This document shows positions 36,601-43,337 of a stretch of DNA of 64,000 nucleotides, in pieces. The translations under genes were made by a program, and so were the position numbers. The first letter of the stretch is position 1, and the number at the start of each line of letters is the position of its first letter. The stretch covers positions 43,979 to 107,978 of the forward strand of contig WNNJ02000954.1 in assembly GCA_012934845.2 (NCBI GenBank). The letters are read 5' to 3'. The DNA is from Pomphorhynchus laevis. Taxonomy: Eukaryota > Acanthocephala > Palaeacanthocephala > Echinorhynchida > Pomphorhynchidae. Under the pieces are notes generated by a model. The model was not told the origin of the DNA and did not search any database. It saw nothing but the letters and a program-made list of their open reading frames with translations.

Positions 36601-38630
36601 TTTAATTAATTAAATTTGAAATATTATTTAAATTTATATGGTATATGCATATAAAGAGTATACAGTTGGTAATAATTAATTAAATTAAATAATAATTTAA
36701 ATAAATTTAATCCAATAATTAATAATAAAATAGCATACAGGCTGTAATAATTAATTCAATTAATATTTAAATTATATTTGCATATAATTGAAAATTTGGT
36801 AAAATATATATGACATAATACATATTGTATTAAATATGAGGTTATATTTGTAGTATACCGTTTTCTAATATGCGCTTGGCATCATATTGTTTCACTAGGT
36901 CAACGATAATAGCAGGCGTAACATTTAATCTATACATTAATTGAAATACGTAGTGTATATCATAAAATTCTGCATGCATTTATAAATATGATTATATGTT
37001 TTCAGTAATATTTCGTTTTAAATTTGATCAATTCGACAAATAAAAGGTCAGCAATATATCCACGTACGAAATCTTTACCATGGCAGTGTCGTTAAAATCG
37101 TTTTTTACCAACAATCATATTACAAGCAACTTCCTTCTTTATTATATTTGAAATATATTACCCCGTTTCATTTCAGTTTTCGGTCTAAGCTGGTGTCAGA
37201 CATGTTGTATATCGCAGGCGTTGTAACCAAATTTTCAAATTAAAAGTATTGTATAAGTAAAGACATAATATCCAAATTGCATAATAGAGATACAATTGTT
37301 ACGTTTTGTGCAATCGTAATAATATTCAATAAATACTGCGAATATAATTTATTCTGTACTTAAGGTATGTCGAAAGTTCACTCGGCTAAGCGCAGAGTTA
37401 GATCGTATAGCACTGTGGCGGAACAAAGATCGATTTGGAATTGGACGGTTTAACCAGATATTAAACAGTTCATCGTATCGACTATACACCATTCAACCGT
37501 TTGAATTTTGTTTACACCATTATCGTCACCTGTCCAGATTAGCTAGCGACAATGGTGCAAATCTCGAGCTCAATAATCCATCTCCCAACATGAATAAAAA
37601 TAGTGCAAACACACATCATAGCAGAAAAACTAAGTACAACAATACGACCATCGTATCTGCTAAATCAACAATAACGAAAGGTTTCCCGATTGAAAGCAGC
37701 AATTCTGTTGTTCAAGCTCCATGTGGCGGCAATGATAAGAATGTCGGAGATTTTGGTTTTACTGCGAGTAAAGATACGGATTCTGATAATAACAACATAA
37801 ACGGTGAGGTCACTAAATTAATCGACCACTGTCTACTTGATAACAAATTATACAATAGAGGTATCAAACTCAACGAAACAACTGATTTGGTAAACTCCGC
37901 AGTACCAAGTCCATCTCACGTTGAAGCTGTTCTTATTGGTAAGCGATCATTGAAAAGAAATAAGAGTAAGCAGTCAACTAGCAGTACAATGATGACCAAT
38001 AGAAAGAAATCCGGTCGCTCTAATGGTGTTCGTAAGAAAGCGTTCAAATCACCTCCGAAGAAAAAGTCGACCCCTATTAACCGCATCGATCTAATCAATT
38101 ATCACTTACTGGGATTGCATCAATTTCATAAACTCAATATAACTTTGCTTGATACTCCTACCAGCACAGCTAGTAGTACTGACTTACAGCGAAAAGCCGC
38201 TTACATTGTTCCTGGTGTTGCTACAGTTGAAAGATTAACAAAAAAGACGGATGAACATAAGCGTACTCACAGCGAAAATAATCGAACAACAAGCACTACA
38301 GGGGATATGCGACCAAACAACTTATTTAAACAGGTGGTATGTTCATTTAAAGATGGCCTCAGCGAATTCGACGAAAACGGAATTCTTGCTAGAAAATTGT
38401 CAAAGAAGATCTTCGTTGTTGGCGGTACTAGTAGTCATTATGTCGATCCTAATGTTGCCGCATTTACCGGCAATCAATTATCATCAGGTAGTGATGTAAC
38501 AACCAAGTGCCTTTTAATCGATCGGAAAAGCACATCCAGCGTGTTTGCTAACAACAGCTTGTGCTCAATTGTCGATGATACATTAAATCACTTAATTGAG
38601 GAGGTCGTTTTACACGCCCCGGATTTGTAG
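5866..38630 (+). CDS. ash1: ASH1-like histone-lysine N-methyltransferase (19 coding exons)
   Basis: ASH1 is a Trithorax-group nuclear enzyme that methylates histone H3 lysine 36 and counters Polycomb silencing. Proposed coding exons: 5866-9101, 9173-9316, 9506-9654, 9716-9812, 10444-10627, 11776-11945, 13582-13690, 13915-14031, 16933-17149, 18151-18307, 20825-20957, 22920-23303, 25530-25625, 26465-26558, 26647-26815, 27367-27451, 29075-29332, 34953-35006, 37365-38630. All use GT-AG junctions and agree in phase, giving 2,372 residues, within the range of insect and vertebrate ASH1. Domain order: long disordered N-terminus with AT-hooks (about residues 700 and 853), AWS (about 1188-1240), SET (to about 1363), post-SET, bromodomain (about 1478-1600), PHD (about 1681-1731), BAH (about 1732-1933), basic tail. 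The start is the ATG of MSTSTRMGG, just after a possible acceptor at 5854; an in-frame ATG at 5824 is an alternative. Exon 9's acceptor and the 5' untranslated exons are the least certain parts. Confidence 0.93.
9173..9654 (+). CDS. ash1: ash1 exons 2-3: pre-AWS linker
   Basis: Exon 2 is 9173-9316 (donor GTAAGTAC) and exon 3 is 9506-9654 (donor GTAAGTT), both joined in phase. Exon 3 contains ECLTPCSASGFQIPYFIVNE and YKSIKHSTLFYHRIS, leading into the AWS domain. The 71-bp intron 1 (9102-9172) is among the shortest in the gene and is less certain than the others. Confidence 0.8.
9716..10627 (+). CDS. ash1: ash1 exons 4-5: AWS domain and start of SET
   Basis: Exon 4 (9716-9812) encodes IKCECSPFDNLSCGASCLNR and exon 5 (10444-10627) continues LMLTECSRSCPCENKCSNRA. 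Together these give the Cys-rich zinc-binding AWS (associated with SET) pattern. Exon 5 then begins SET with RGFGVRSLKAIPADVMVAEY and LGE, the S-adenosylmethionine-binding start of the fold. Confidence 0.93.
10846..11112. mobile_element. Foldback element with decayed hammerhead-like arms (intron 5)
   Basis: Two inverted arms of about 60 bp share TTTAAAATTATAATTTTG and a CATCTACTA segment (left from about 10850, right ending about 11112). On the minus strand the left arm reads CTGACGATGATAGTAG, like the hammerhead core of the 247-492 element but without an intact GAAA. The right arm has GCTGACGAAGAT. It is likely a decayed relative of the other foldbacks. Confidence 0.5.
11776..11945 (+). CDS. 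ash1: ash1 exon 6: SET core with NHSCxPNC
   Basis: Encodes VVNEQEFRQRMNEIY, then VIDSYRFGGIARFINHSCQP and NCEVRQW. RFINHSCxPNC is the cofactor-binding pseudoknot signature of SET methyltransferases. A frame-preserving acceptor TTCAG lies at 11771-11775 and a GTAAGT donor at 11946. Confidence 0.95.
12859..12916. repeat. (TA)n microsatellite
   Basis: About 58 bases of uninterrupted alternating TA, directly next to a PLE-like fragment. Two other long TA tracts in the window (33535-33609, 63279-63312) also adjoin retroelement sequence. Confidence 0.95.
12983..13008 (-). ncRNA. Hammerhead-like core of a PLE fragment
   Basis: On the minus strand: CTGAAGA, one A, GGC-loop-GCC, GAAAGC. The box-stem-GAAA order is intact with a 3-bp stem II. 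The surrounding sequence (about 12917-13060) looks like a solo PLE pseudo-LTR with no coding part. Confidence 0.5.
13582..14031 (+). CDS. ash1: ash1 exons 7-8: SET end and post-SET
   Basis: Exon 7 (13582-13690) encodes IVDGLRRMCLFTVRAIDENE and ELTYNYNFRAF. The catalytic-site motif in ASH1 relatives is usually ELTYDYN; here the Asp is Asn while both Tyr residues are kept. Exon 8 (13915-14031) gives the post-SET zinc cluster CFCGCKNCTGKIG, then a basic linker. Confidence 0.92.
14032..16932. other. ash1 intron 8, with a tandem duplication and an unidentified patch
   Basis: The intron holds an ~80-bp direct duplication with 132-bp period: 14509-14587 and 14641-14719 share GCAGTCTCTTGTCATGTAGC. 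At about 15000-15600 the base composition is less AT-rich. Its minus strand has short open segments such as LPFGFSLHLDHKIYK, suggesting an old retroelement or gene relic that I could not assign. Confidence 0.45.
16933..18307 (+). CDS. ash1: ash1 exons 9-10: linker and start of bromodomain
   Basis: Exon 9 is 16933-17149, with an acceptor TTAAAG; an alternative acceptor at 16944 also keeps frame. Exon 10 is 18151-18307, from the acceptor GTATTCAG to the donor GTAAGTAC. Exon 10 encodes LSDLNKLILAIVDDM and FNNCPDKDV, fitting the first helix and ZA-loop start of a bromodomain. Exon 9 has no recognised domain and is supported by phase, by junctions and by the absence of a better exon in the interval. 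Confidence 0.75.
17150..20824. other. ash1 introns 9-10, no recognised features
   Basis: AT-rich introns (17150-18150, 18308-20824). The patch at about 19300-19560 is less AT-rich, but no frame or repeat was recognised there. Confidence 0.5.
20825..20957 (+). CDS. ash1: ash1 exon 11: bromodomain core
   Basis: The exon encodes IPMYYDLVSKPIDLCKIREK and later YISFSDFEDDLNLLFDNVI. The pattern P..YYD.V..PIDL..I followed by F..D..L.F.N matches bromodomains, the acetyl-lysine readers found after SET in ASH1. The acceptor TTTTAG (20819-20824) gives the correct phase. Confidence 0.9.
22920..23303 (+). CDS. ash1: ash1 exon 12: bromodomain end and first half of PHD finger
   Basis: The exon starts KYTGTQHEVIGALTTIRILF, completing the bromodomain (in-frame with exon 11), and ends CACNRVFDDIPSIQCMLCK, the first Cys pairs of a PHD zinc finger. 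The frame is open across 128 codons, from the acceptor CCTAG to the donor GTAAGTA. Confidence 0.9.
24694..24719. repeat. Perfect hairpin, 10-bp stem
   Basis: AGATACCAGG, loop TAGTTG, CCTGGTATCT. It is GC-richer than its surroundings, with no U-tract that would suggest a Pol III terminator. Function unknown. Confidence 0.8.
25530..25625 (+). CDS. ash1: ash1 exon 13: second half of PHD finger
   Basis: Encodes RWQHKECLTQNIGKVYICEK and CVHYYTGRRLPT, i.e. the W-x-H...C...C-x2-C half of the PHD finger. At 96 bp it is too short to stand out by length and is found by motif and phase. The ASH1 PHD reads histone H3 tails. Confidence 0.9.
26465..26815 (+). CDS. ash1: ash1 exons 14-15: start of BAH domain
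   Basis: Exon 14 (26465-26558) encodes QYIYIRYGKFQVRQ and exon 15 (26647-26815) ends RCACTARIDKIWFNHR. These fit the beginning of the BAH domain that follows the PHD in ASH1 (the .Y.I.RI.K.W.N pattern). Exon 15 adds a Ser/Asn-rich insertion. Confidence 0.83.
27216..27322. repeat. Direct repeats and hairpin in ash1 intron 15
   Basis: A 20-base unit like AACAAACCTCGGTAGACAAT occurs in three imperfect copies around a perfect hairpin (TGCAGTAATT, loop ATTGC, AATTACTGCA at 27269-27293). The origin is unknown, possibly a local duplication. Confidence 0.65.
27367..27451 (+). CDS. ash1: ash1 exon 16: BAH, conserved FRP...RRFFRNE segment
   Basis: Encodes QANIYIRPDHTFHEPNRRFF and RNE. The BAH of vertebrate ASH1L has the equivalent HHYFRP...SRRFYHNE. 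The exon is only 85 bp, with the acceptor TTTTAG and the donor GTAATT. Confidence 0.9.
27452..29074. other. ash1 intron 16, no recognised features
   Basis: AT-rich, without repeats or frames that I can assign. The short minus-strand frame at 27991-28182 has no family features. Confidence 0.5.
29075..29332 (+). CDS. ash1: ash1 exon 17: BAH C-terminal half
   Basis: Read in the frame beginning LFKSPLCRTLTLDSVGPECH, the exon encodes ILDLHTFLKGKPRS, ADLYVCEHRMDKTHHVFSRI and PYCFEPY. These parallel the C.VLD...Y.KGRP...D.Y.CDYR.D....F..I pattern of ASH1 BAH domains. The exon has no ATG in this frame, and another frame is also open over it, so it is easily missed. Acceptor TTTAG, donor GTGAGT. Confidence 0.92.
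29619..29832. mobile_element. MITE-like element, family M (copy 2)
   Basis: Its right end (about 29800-29832) carries TTGCTTCAAAATTCCGAGTT, matching 1761-1780. The left end has the inverted counterpart AGTTTTGGAGCATGATCAAG. It lies in ash1 intron 17. Confidence 0.4.
30351..30580. mobile_element. MITE-like element, family M (copy 3)
   Basis: Its ends AAATTTGGAATTTTGAAGGA and (complement) TTTTGCTTCAAAATTCGAAA are inverted and match copies 1 and 2. It lies in ash1 intron 17. Confidence 0.5.
30893..31419 (-). mobile_element. Penelope-like element, R family, 3' tail (copy R4)
   Basis: A minus-strand tail with the family terminus at 30893, the conserved GC-rich block (31133-31190) and about 60 bases of coding end at 31360-31419. 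It is abruptly replaced at about 31420 by unrelated sequence and then by PLE-A in the opposite direction, so it was either 5'-truncated on insertion or cut by the later event. Confidence 0.7.
31454..31504. repeat. Perfect 24-bp foldback at the 5' junction of PLE-A
   Basis: Positions 31454-31477 are the exact reverse complement of 31481-31504, with loop AAC. The right arm is PLE coding sequence, so the left arm is an inverted copy of the first bases of the truncated element. This is best read as a template-switch product formed at insertion. Confidence 0.85.
31481..33534 (+). mobile_element. PLE-A: Penelope-like element with reverse transcriptase and GIY-YIG endonuclease
   Basis: The reverse transcriptase (about 31481-32514) shows the PLE motifs KFYMLPKVHKG, TMDVVSLFTSI (motif A), TGTAMGTPVGPTYAGLYVA (motif B), KRYVDDICIAW (catalytic motif C) and FLDILMYRD. 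Downstream (32618-33264) is the PLE linker with CGDRRCANC, then the GIY-YIG endonuclease signature YIGQTS and the KRREKYWIGQL helix, ending at 33264. The 3' flank has a hammerhead-like motif at 33394-33423. The element lacks its 5' part and appears broken, with at least a couple of breaks after the RT. The RT part is well kept, so the insertion is probably younger than the R-family copies. Its base composition is markedly less AT-rich than the surrounding intron (ash1 intron 17). Confidence 0.88.
33394..33423 (+). ncRNA. Hammerhead-like ribozyme motif of PLE-A
   Basis: CTGAGGA, one A, a 5-bp stem (GGTCC, loop AGTAAG, GGACC), GAAACG. Upstream, TGTTG (33364-33368) can pair with CAACA (33386-33390) as stem I. 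CTGTA before it offers a cleavage triplet (GTA) and a short stem III with the ACG after GAA. That is a type I hammerhead layout with minimal stem III, as known from PLEs. Confidence 0.65.
33535..33609. repeat. (AT)n microsatellite between two PLEs
   Basis: About 75 bases of alternating TA between the 3' flank of PLE-A and the start of PLE-B. The YIYIYI frame over it is only the repeat. Confidence 0.95.
33620..34546 (-). mobile_element. PLE-B: Penelope-like element fragment, opposite direction
   Basis: On the minus strand, 34546-33803 encodes an Asn/Lys-rich PLE N-terminal region. It includes TTIDKASNNFVFICKKLYYD and the finger motif YWNPKLHKNPIKPRFICST, and stops before the RT catalytic motifs. 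A hammerhead-like motif on the same strand lies at 33686-33714. It is clearly a different family from PLE-A (AT-rich, different residues) and resembles the R-family composition. Incomplete and broken. Confidence 0.75.
33686..33714 (-). ncRNA. Hammerhead-like motif adjoining PLE-B
   Basis: On the minus strand: TTGAAAA, one A, GTCC-loop-GGAC, GAAACG. The first box departs from CTGANGA at two positions, so this copy is probably inactive. Confidence 0.4.
34547..34952. other. ash1 intron 17 remainder, nothing recognised
   Basis: Moderately AT-rich sequence between PLE-B and exon 18. No frame, repeat or motif was recognised; part may be the 5' flank of PLE-B. Confidence 0.4.
34953..35006 (+). CDS. 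ash1: ash1 exon 18: 54-bp micro-exon
   Basis: Encodes PHKEEAKQTSTKNNLSIE between TATTTTAG and GTAAGT. Both sides are phase 0, so it fits between exons 17 and 19. It lies between two PLE-loaded regions and is supported by junctions and frame only; exons 17 and 19 would also join in frame without it. Confidence 0.65.
35745..35940 (+). mobile_element. Penelope-like element, R family, short 3' tail (copy R5)
   Basis: Only the last ~195 bases of the R-family tail are present, from TGTTATTTATTAGTCAATTC to the TACGTAGACTCAGTTAGCTG terminus. The GC-rich block is missing because of 5' truncation. It is very similar to R3 and R6, so probably recent. Confidence 0.75.
36080..36430 (-). mobile_element. 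PLE-D: fragment with GIY-YIG endonuclease
   Basis: Minus-strand reading gives NVYLANCMTCDSQYIDETKR, the zinc-linked start of a PLE GIY-YIG domain (compare YIGQT in PLE-A), followed by LSNRITNRRNC. It is a decayed fragment; its RT is not seen here. It differs from PLE-A in sequence. Confidence 0.6.
37365..38630 (+). CDS. ash1: ash1 exon 19: basic C-terminal tail and stop
   Basis: The exon opens at 37365, well before the first ATG at 37590, with VCRKFTRLSAELDRIALWRN and KDRFGIGRFN. It has many Lys/Ser/Thr residues and a basic patch RKKAFKSPPKKKSTP near 38026-38070. It ends at TAG 38628-38630. A possible polyadenylation signal AATAAA is at 38947-38952. Confidence 0.85.
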   Translation, partial: VCRKFTRLSAELDRIALWRNKDRFGIGRFNQILNSSSYRLYTIQPFEFCLHHYRHLSRLASDNGANLELNNPSPNMNKNSANTHHSRKTKYNNTTIVSAKSTITKGFPIESSNSVVQAPCGGNDKNVGDFGFTASKDTDSDNNNINGEVTKLIDHCLLDNKLYNRGIKLNETTDLVNSAVPSPSHVEAVLIGKRSLKRNKSKQSTSSTMMTNRKKSGRSNGVRKKAFKSPPKKKSTPINRIDLINYHLLGLHQFHKLNITLLDTPTSTASSTDLQRKAAYIVPGVATVERLTKKTDEHKRTHSENNRTTSTTGDMRPNNLFKQVVCSFKDGLSEFDENGILARKLSKKIFVVGGTSSHYVDPNVAAFTGNQLSSGSDVTTKCLLIDRKSTSSVFANNSLCSIVDDTLNHLIEEVVLHAPDL

Positions 38631-40405
38631 ATTTTCCCAGCCGCAGCAACTGCTTCGCCCAAACGTCCTGATGTACAAAAGTTGTTATTTGCAAATGTAG
38701 ACAAAGAGCATACGAACCATGGCGTCGTAATATTATTATTATAATTCCATGTTTTGTATTGTCTATGATATTTGGTTGTTTTGATTTCACAATGAACAAT
38801 GCTGTTGTTGTGCCTTGCCCCTGCACAAGAAAGCTACAAGAGCACAAAGTGTCTATAATTCAAATGTATTTTTACTTTTGTTGTTTCGACTATCCCTACA
38901 TGTTAGAATTGACCGCTTTTATAAAATATCGCAGTGTACATTTTGAAATAAAATTTAATTGTTTATCATTTTATCAAAAATAATGATAAATTTAAAGCAA
39001 ATTTTATTATTTTCAAATTGACAGCTTATTAGTGGGCTCTCTCCATGTCGTAGACGCATTAATTGAATGGTTTATTGTGGTCAATGAACCCTGAATGTAC
39101 TGGTTGCTCACATGTAACTTGTTAATCTGCATTTCAGATTAATAAAATAATACTGCATTATAATGTTTGTTAAAGTATGGCAGATGAACTATTTTTGTTG
39201 ATAAACTATCTTTGTTCACACATGTACACGCGGAAATGCATATGACGGAATTGCAATTGCTTGCATATGTAAAGAATTGCATACGACGTCACATATATGA
39301 ACTAGTGACGCAGAAATGCATTGTTGTTGTGCAGAAATGCACAAGAACAATGGATCTTCGTTTTATTAACGTTTTATTTTAATTAAAATTTTAACTTTTT
39401 AGCTCTAAGTAACTGATAACAAATAAAATTATTCATTTATCCTCTATCTCGGATCCAACCATGTACTGTGGTGGATACACGCTTACACTGTTGCGGAAAT
39501 TGGAATTATGTGCTAGAATTCATATGCCCGCGACAGTGTAAGCGTTTCCTCGTTATTTCCCTTCTAATTAACAATTGCGATTGTCGTCAGGAATCGATAA
39601 ATCCGCTTTAATGTAAGCACTCGAGAAAGAGTCAGATGAGATCAATGTTTCTATGCATTAGCAAGTCCATTAGATGCTCTAAATAATCCCTTTGATATTA
39701 CTAATAAAATCCACAGTTATATATCATATCGTTTTGTAGGCAAATGTCGAACTGATATTTGATTAGATGAATTGAACTTTAAAATTCAAAGGCTTCAACA
39801 TTTATTTAACTGCAGAATTATCATCATCATCATCATCACCATCAGATTCAGAAAGCTATGAAATGATAAATACTCATCAATTATTATTTCAATTAAAGTA
39901 GAAATATTGATCCTGGTAATCTGCCCATTCTCATTGCAATTGTAGTAGTTACAGTCGATAAATAAATAATTACGTTCAATTATTATTTACTGTAAATAAA
40001 TAAACTATTTGTTTATTGAGTATCCAAAAATAACCTAGACAGTAGGTTGATTATTTGTCTATTAAGTAGCAAATGATTTTTATTGAATTATATGTTGGTA
40101 ATATAATAATGCAACCTAGTCTTCTTACGGACAATTCAGGAAATTGCCTACTTAAAGACATTTAAAAGAACAAGTTCAGGAAAAGCATGATATTACTAAA
40201 CATAATACGTGAAGCTAACTGAGTTAAAATATAAAGTTACATAATGCAAATAATGTTCTATAAAATATTTTACATTTGGCATAATTAAAGACAAGACTAG
40301 TTTTACTTGAGTTGAAAACAATCCCATTAAAATTATGTTATTTTCAAAAAACGAACCTTGTAATACCAATTATAGATAAAGTCAATATAAATAAAATAGC
40401 TAGAA
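38631..40405. other. 3' flank of ash1, with TGACGTCA-containing repeats
   Basis: After the ash1 stop comes a probable 3' untranslated region to about 38960. From about 39200 the sequence matches repeats on the other side of the Merlin element (shared GCAATTGCTTG, GAATTGCATA, ACTAGTGACGCAGAAAT, ACGGACAATTCA). It includes a short trinucleotide tract (ATC)n at about 39819-39840. No gene. Confidence 0.55.
39200..39340. repeat. CRE-like repeat, copy left of Merlin
   Basis: Contains CATACGACGTCACATATATG and ACTAGTGACGCAGAAATGCA. It corresponds to 42720-42830 on the far side of the Merlin element. Confidence 0.6.
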
Positions 40406-40413
40406 CACCACAG

Positions 40414-42589
40414 GATCTTTTCCGTTATACTGACTTTGTCGTAGCAAAATGAAAAAATGTGCTAAAAAAGCGGAATTGTAAGTACTCTTTCAATCGAAAA
40501 AATTTTTTGGGGAGAAATAAGCACAAATTTAAATATTTAAATTTTAAATAAAATTAAATATTTAATTTTTTAAAATTTTAAGCGAATTGAAGTCGGAATG
40601 ACTTTTAAATATATTTGTATTATTTGCATGAATTTCCGGTGTAATTGCTATCGTTGTAAAGTTTTCCAATAAATGCACGAAAAGTTATTCAACTTTCTTC
40701 ATTTTTTCGAAAAAAATGATTTGAATTTGAAAAATCTCAAATATAAACATACAATTTTTATTGCAATACTGCAATCTGCATATTTATCATGATCTATAAT
40801 CCAAAACTTTAGTAATTTGAGATTTTCCACATAAAGTTATTGAACATTTAATTTCAAAAACAGTAATTTTTAAAATTCTTAGAAAATTTGATCGATCAAA
40901 CGATTACTATGGGGATAATGGGGATTTATCGGGCATTGTCGTTTGAATTTCATATACATCAAATTCATCTTCCTAACATTGTTTATCACATATATAATAC
41001 AATTTTAATCTCCCTTTGATATACCCAATTCCTCCCAAGTGATATGGTAAGTACGTGTAATCGATTTTTCTACCAAACTTTGTAGATGTTCAAAAGTTTT
41101 AATACCTCTTTGTTATAATCTCTGTGAACATATTATTTTGCAAATTCGTAAATATTAGCAGATGTATAGTAATATAAACCTAAACTGGTTACGCAGTAAT
41201 ATTACTACGGAAATGGATGCGGTAAAATTCTTGTAGACTCGTGAACTTATTCCAAGAGGTGTAAAACGTTATATTAATAACATATATTCTAAAGATATTT
41301 TAGAAAAAATATGTCGTCGCAAGCATTCGATGAAACTAAGTAATCGAGGAGACAATATATACTGGCGATGCCAAAAATCGCAGTGCAATGTTTCGCCATC
41401 AGTTCGTAAAGGGACTTGGTTTGAAGGGGCATGATTATCCCTATCCAAAACAATCGTATTTATATATTGTTGGTCGAAACAATTGATGACAGTTCAATTC
41501 TGTGAAGAGGAATTGGATATCGATCATAATACAGCTGTCGATTATAATAATTACACGCGTGAGGCCTGCGCGGCTGAGATTTTGTGCAATCCTACCAAAA
41601 TAAGGGGTAAGGATATGGTCGTTGAAATCGACGAAACTGTATTTGCACGCCGCAAATACAATAGGGGACGCGTTTTACCTCAACAATGGGTCTTTGGCGG
41701 CGTCTGCAAAGAGTCCTCCGAGTTTTTTCTTTTTGCAGTGGATCAATGAAACGCCGAAACACTAAATGCTTGTATTAAGCAATGCATTCTGTCAGCCTCA
41801 TAAATCCATTCAGATCTTTGGAAAGGTTATTGTGGCGTGCAAAGCTTGGAAGGATACAGCTTTCAGCACAGGACTGTCAATCATTCTGTTGAATTTGTGA
41901 GTACAGACGGTATACACACGCAGCAGATAGAGTCGACATGGAACAAGCTAAAATCTGGAAATAGACGACGATGGGGTACACATCGATCCATGATCGACTC
42001 ATATCTTGTGGAATTTATTTGGCGTAGAAGGCACCGAAACGACAGAAGTTTTAATGCTATTTTGCAATGACTTAAAAATGTTAGATTGATCGATTGATCG
42101 ATCAAATCTTCTAAGAATTTTAAAAATTACTGTTTTTGAAATTAAATGTTCAATTACTTTATGTGGAAGATCTCAAATTACCAAAGCTTTGAATTGTAGA
42201 TCATTATAAATATGCAGATTGCAGTACTGCAAGAAAAATTGTATGTTTATATTTGAAATTTTTGAGATTTTTCAAATTCAAATCATTTTTTTTGAAAAAA
42301 TGAAGAAAGTTGAATAACTTTTCGTGCATTTATTGGAAAACTTTACAACGATAGCAATTACACCGGAAATTCATGCAAATAATACAAATATATTTAAAAG
42401 TCATTCCGACTTCAATTCGCTTAAAATTTTAAAAAATTAAATATTTAGTTTTTTTTAAATTTAAATATTTAAATTTGTGCTTATTTCTCCCAAAAAAATT
42501 TTGTCGGTTGAAAGAGTACTTACAATTCCGCTCTTTTAGCACATTTTTTCATTTTGCTACGACAAAGTCAGTATAACGGAAAAGATAAC
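40414..42589 (+). mobile_element. Merlin DNA transposon, long terminal inverted repeats, decayed transposase
   Basis: A 2,176-bp element bounded by exact 8-bp target duplications CACCACAG (40406-40413 and 42590-42597). The TIRs are about 480 bp and extend inward almost without gaps (left from ATCTTTTCCGTTATACTGAC; right is its complement). Eight-base duplications and an IS1016/ISXO2-type DDE transposase are Merlin hallmarks. The internal frame is described separately. TIRs this long are unusual for Merlin, whose ends are often short. Confidence 0.9.
41213..42070 (+). pseudogene. Merlin (IS1016/ISXO2-like) transposase, broken by stops only
   Basis: One frame runs from ATG 41213 to TGA 42070 (285 codons) with in-frame stops at 41234 (TAG), 41432 (TGA), 41747 (TGA) and 41801 (TAA) and no frameshift. 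Visible parts: an N-terminal zinc-binding-like CRRKHSM...YWRCQKSQC, then the catalytic Asp in VVEIDETVFARRKYNRGR, WVFGGVCKESSEFFLF, the second Asp in SDLWKGY, and the catalytic Glu in QQIESTWNKLKSGNRR. All three acidic catalytic positions are kept. The pattern of point changes without length changes suggests modest age. A recoded or alternative-code reading is unlikely because three different stop codons occur. Confidence 0.88.
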
Positions 42590-42597
42590 CACCACAG

Positions 42598-42990
42598 AAA
42601 TACGTATATTTTAATATGTCTATCGAATTATATGCAAGTGATATAAAATGCAATCTGTAAATTGCATTTCAGTAATTGCAATTTACGGACAATTCAGTAA
42701 ATTGCATATGACGTCATAGATAAAATAGTCACATATGAACTAGTTATGCAGAAATTCATATGACCAAATTGCAATTGCTTGTATATACAAGGAATTGCAT
42801 ATGACGTAAAATATAAAGTAGTGACGCAGAATCAACACCACATAAATGCGTTGATTGTAATATGTTTATAAAATTATGTGTAAGTGATATAAAATGCAAT
42901 CTAGTGTTCTAACGGACAATTCAAGGAATTGCATATGACGTCATAGATGTTGATATGACGTCATATTAGTTTAGATGTAATTATTAGTTG
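42598..42990. repeat. CRE-like tandem repeat, right of Merlin
   Basis: Two units (about 42598-42830 and 42830-42990) share GTGATATAAAATGCAATCT, ACGGACAATTCA and AATTGCATATGACGTCATAG. The Merlin target duplication matches the unit's own CACCACA at 42838, so Merlin jumped into one unit. TGACGTCA palindromes occur at 42717, 42935 and 42957. Confidence 0.7.
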
Positions 42991-43151
42991 TCATAGATCA
43001 AATCTATAGATAATATTTTGAATAAAGAATCAGAAAATTAAACAATACTAATGTATAAAACCAAAATTAAACAACAATTCCACATAGCATTAACTCTTGT
43101 GTGGCGCATATATTAATATATTTATCAATCAACGCATATTACGCAAATCAA

Positions 43152-43337
43152 CGCAGAAAAATTATTTGACTTTTTAGCTCTGAGTCTTCATCACATAAAT
43201 TGTAATTACTTATATTTTTAATCAAGAATAGTCAGTTAGACTGCTTGCTATTCATGGTTTAAAATGCAAGTAATTACAATTTATCTGATAAAGACTCGTT
43301 TGAGCTGAAATGTCGAAAGAATAATTTTTTGCTTCAA
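43152..43337. mobile_element. Foldback element with hammerhead-like arms (intergenic)
   Basis: Two inverted arms share AAATTGTAATTACTT and GAGTCTT. Each arm has a hammerhead-like order: on the plus strand at 43285-43314 CTGATAA, one A, a GACTC/GAGCT-type stem, GAAATGTC; on the minus strand at 43168-43194 GTGATGA, the stem, then AAAA. About 190 bp, no coding. It has the same architecture as 247-492. Confidence 0.55.

Larger units (their letters stand above)
35007..37364. other. ash1 intron 18, with two PLE fragments
   Basis: Very AT-rich at 35010-35480. Contains R-family tail R5 (35745-35940) and a PLE endonuclease fragment (36080-36430). No other feature was recognised. Confidence 0.6.

Noticed and set aside
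39800-39850. CRISPR-like or other regularly spaced repeats
   Set aside because: The (ATC)n tract here is an ordinary microsatellite. No array with constant spacers was seen anywhere, as expected for animal DNA.
41213-42070. Stop-codon readthrough or an alternative genetic code in the Merlin transposase
   Set aside because: All three stop codons occur in its frame, while the host exons use standard code and end at ordinary stops. Simple decay explains it.
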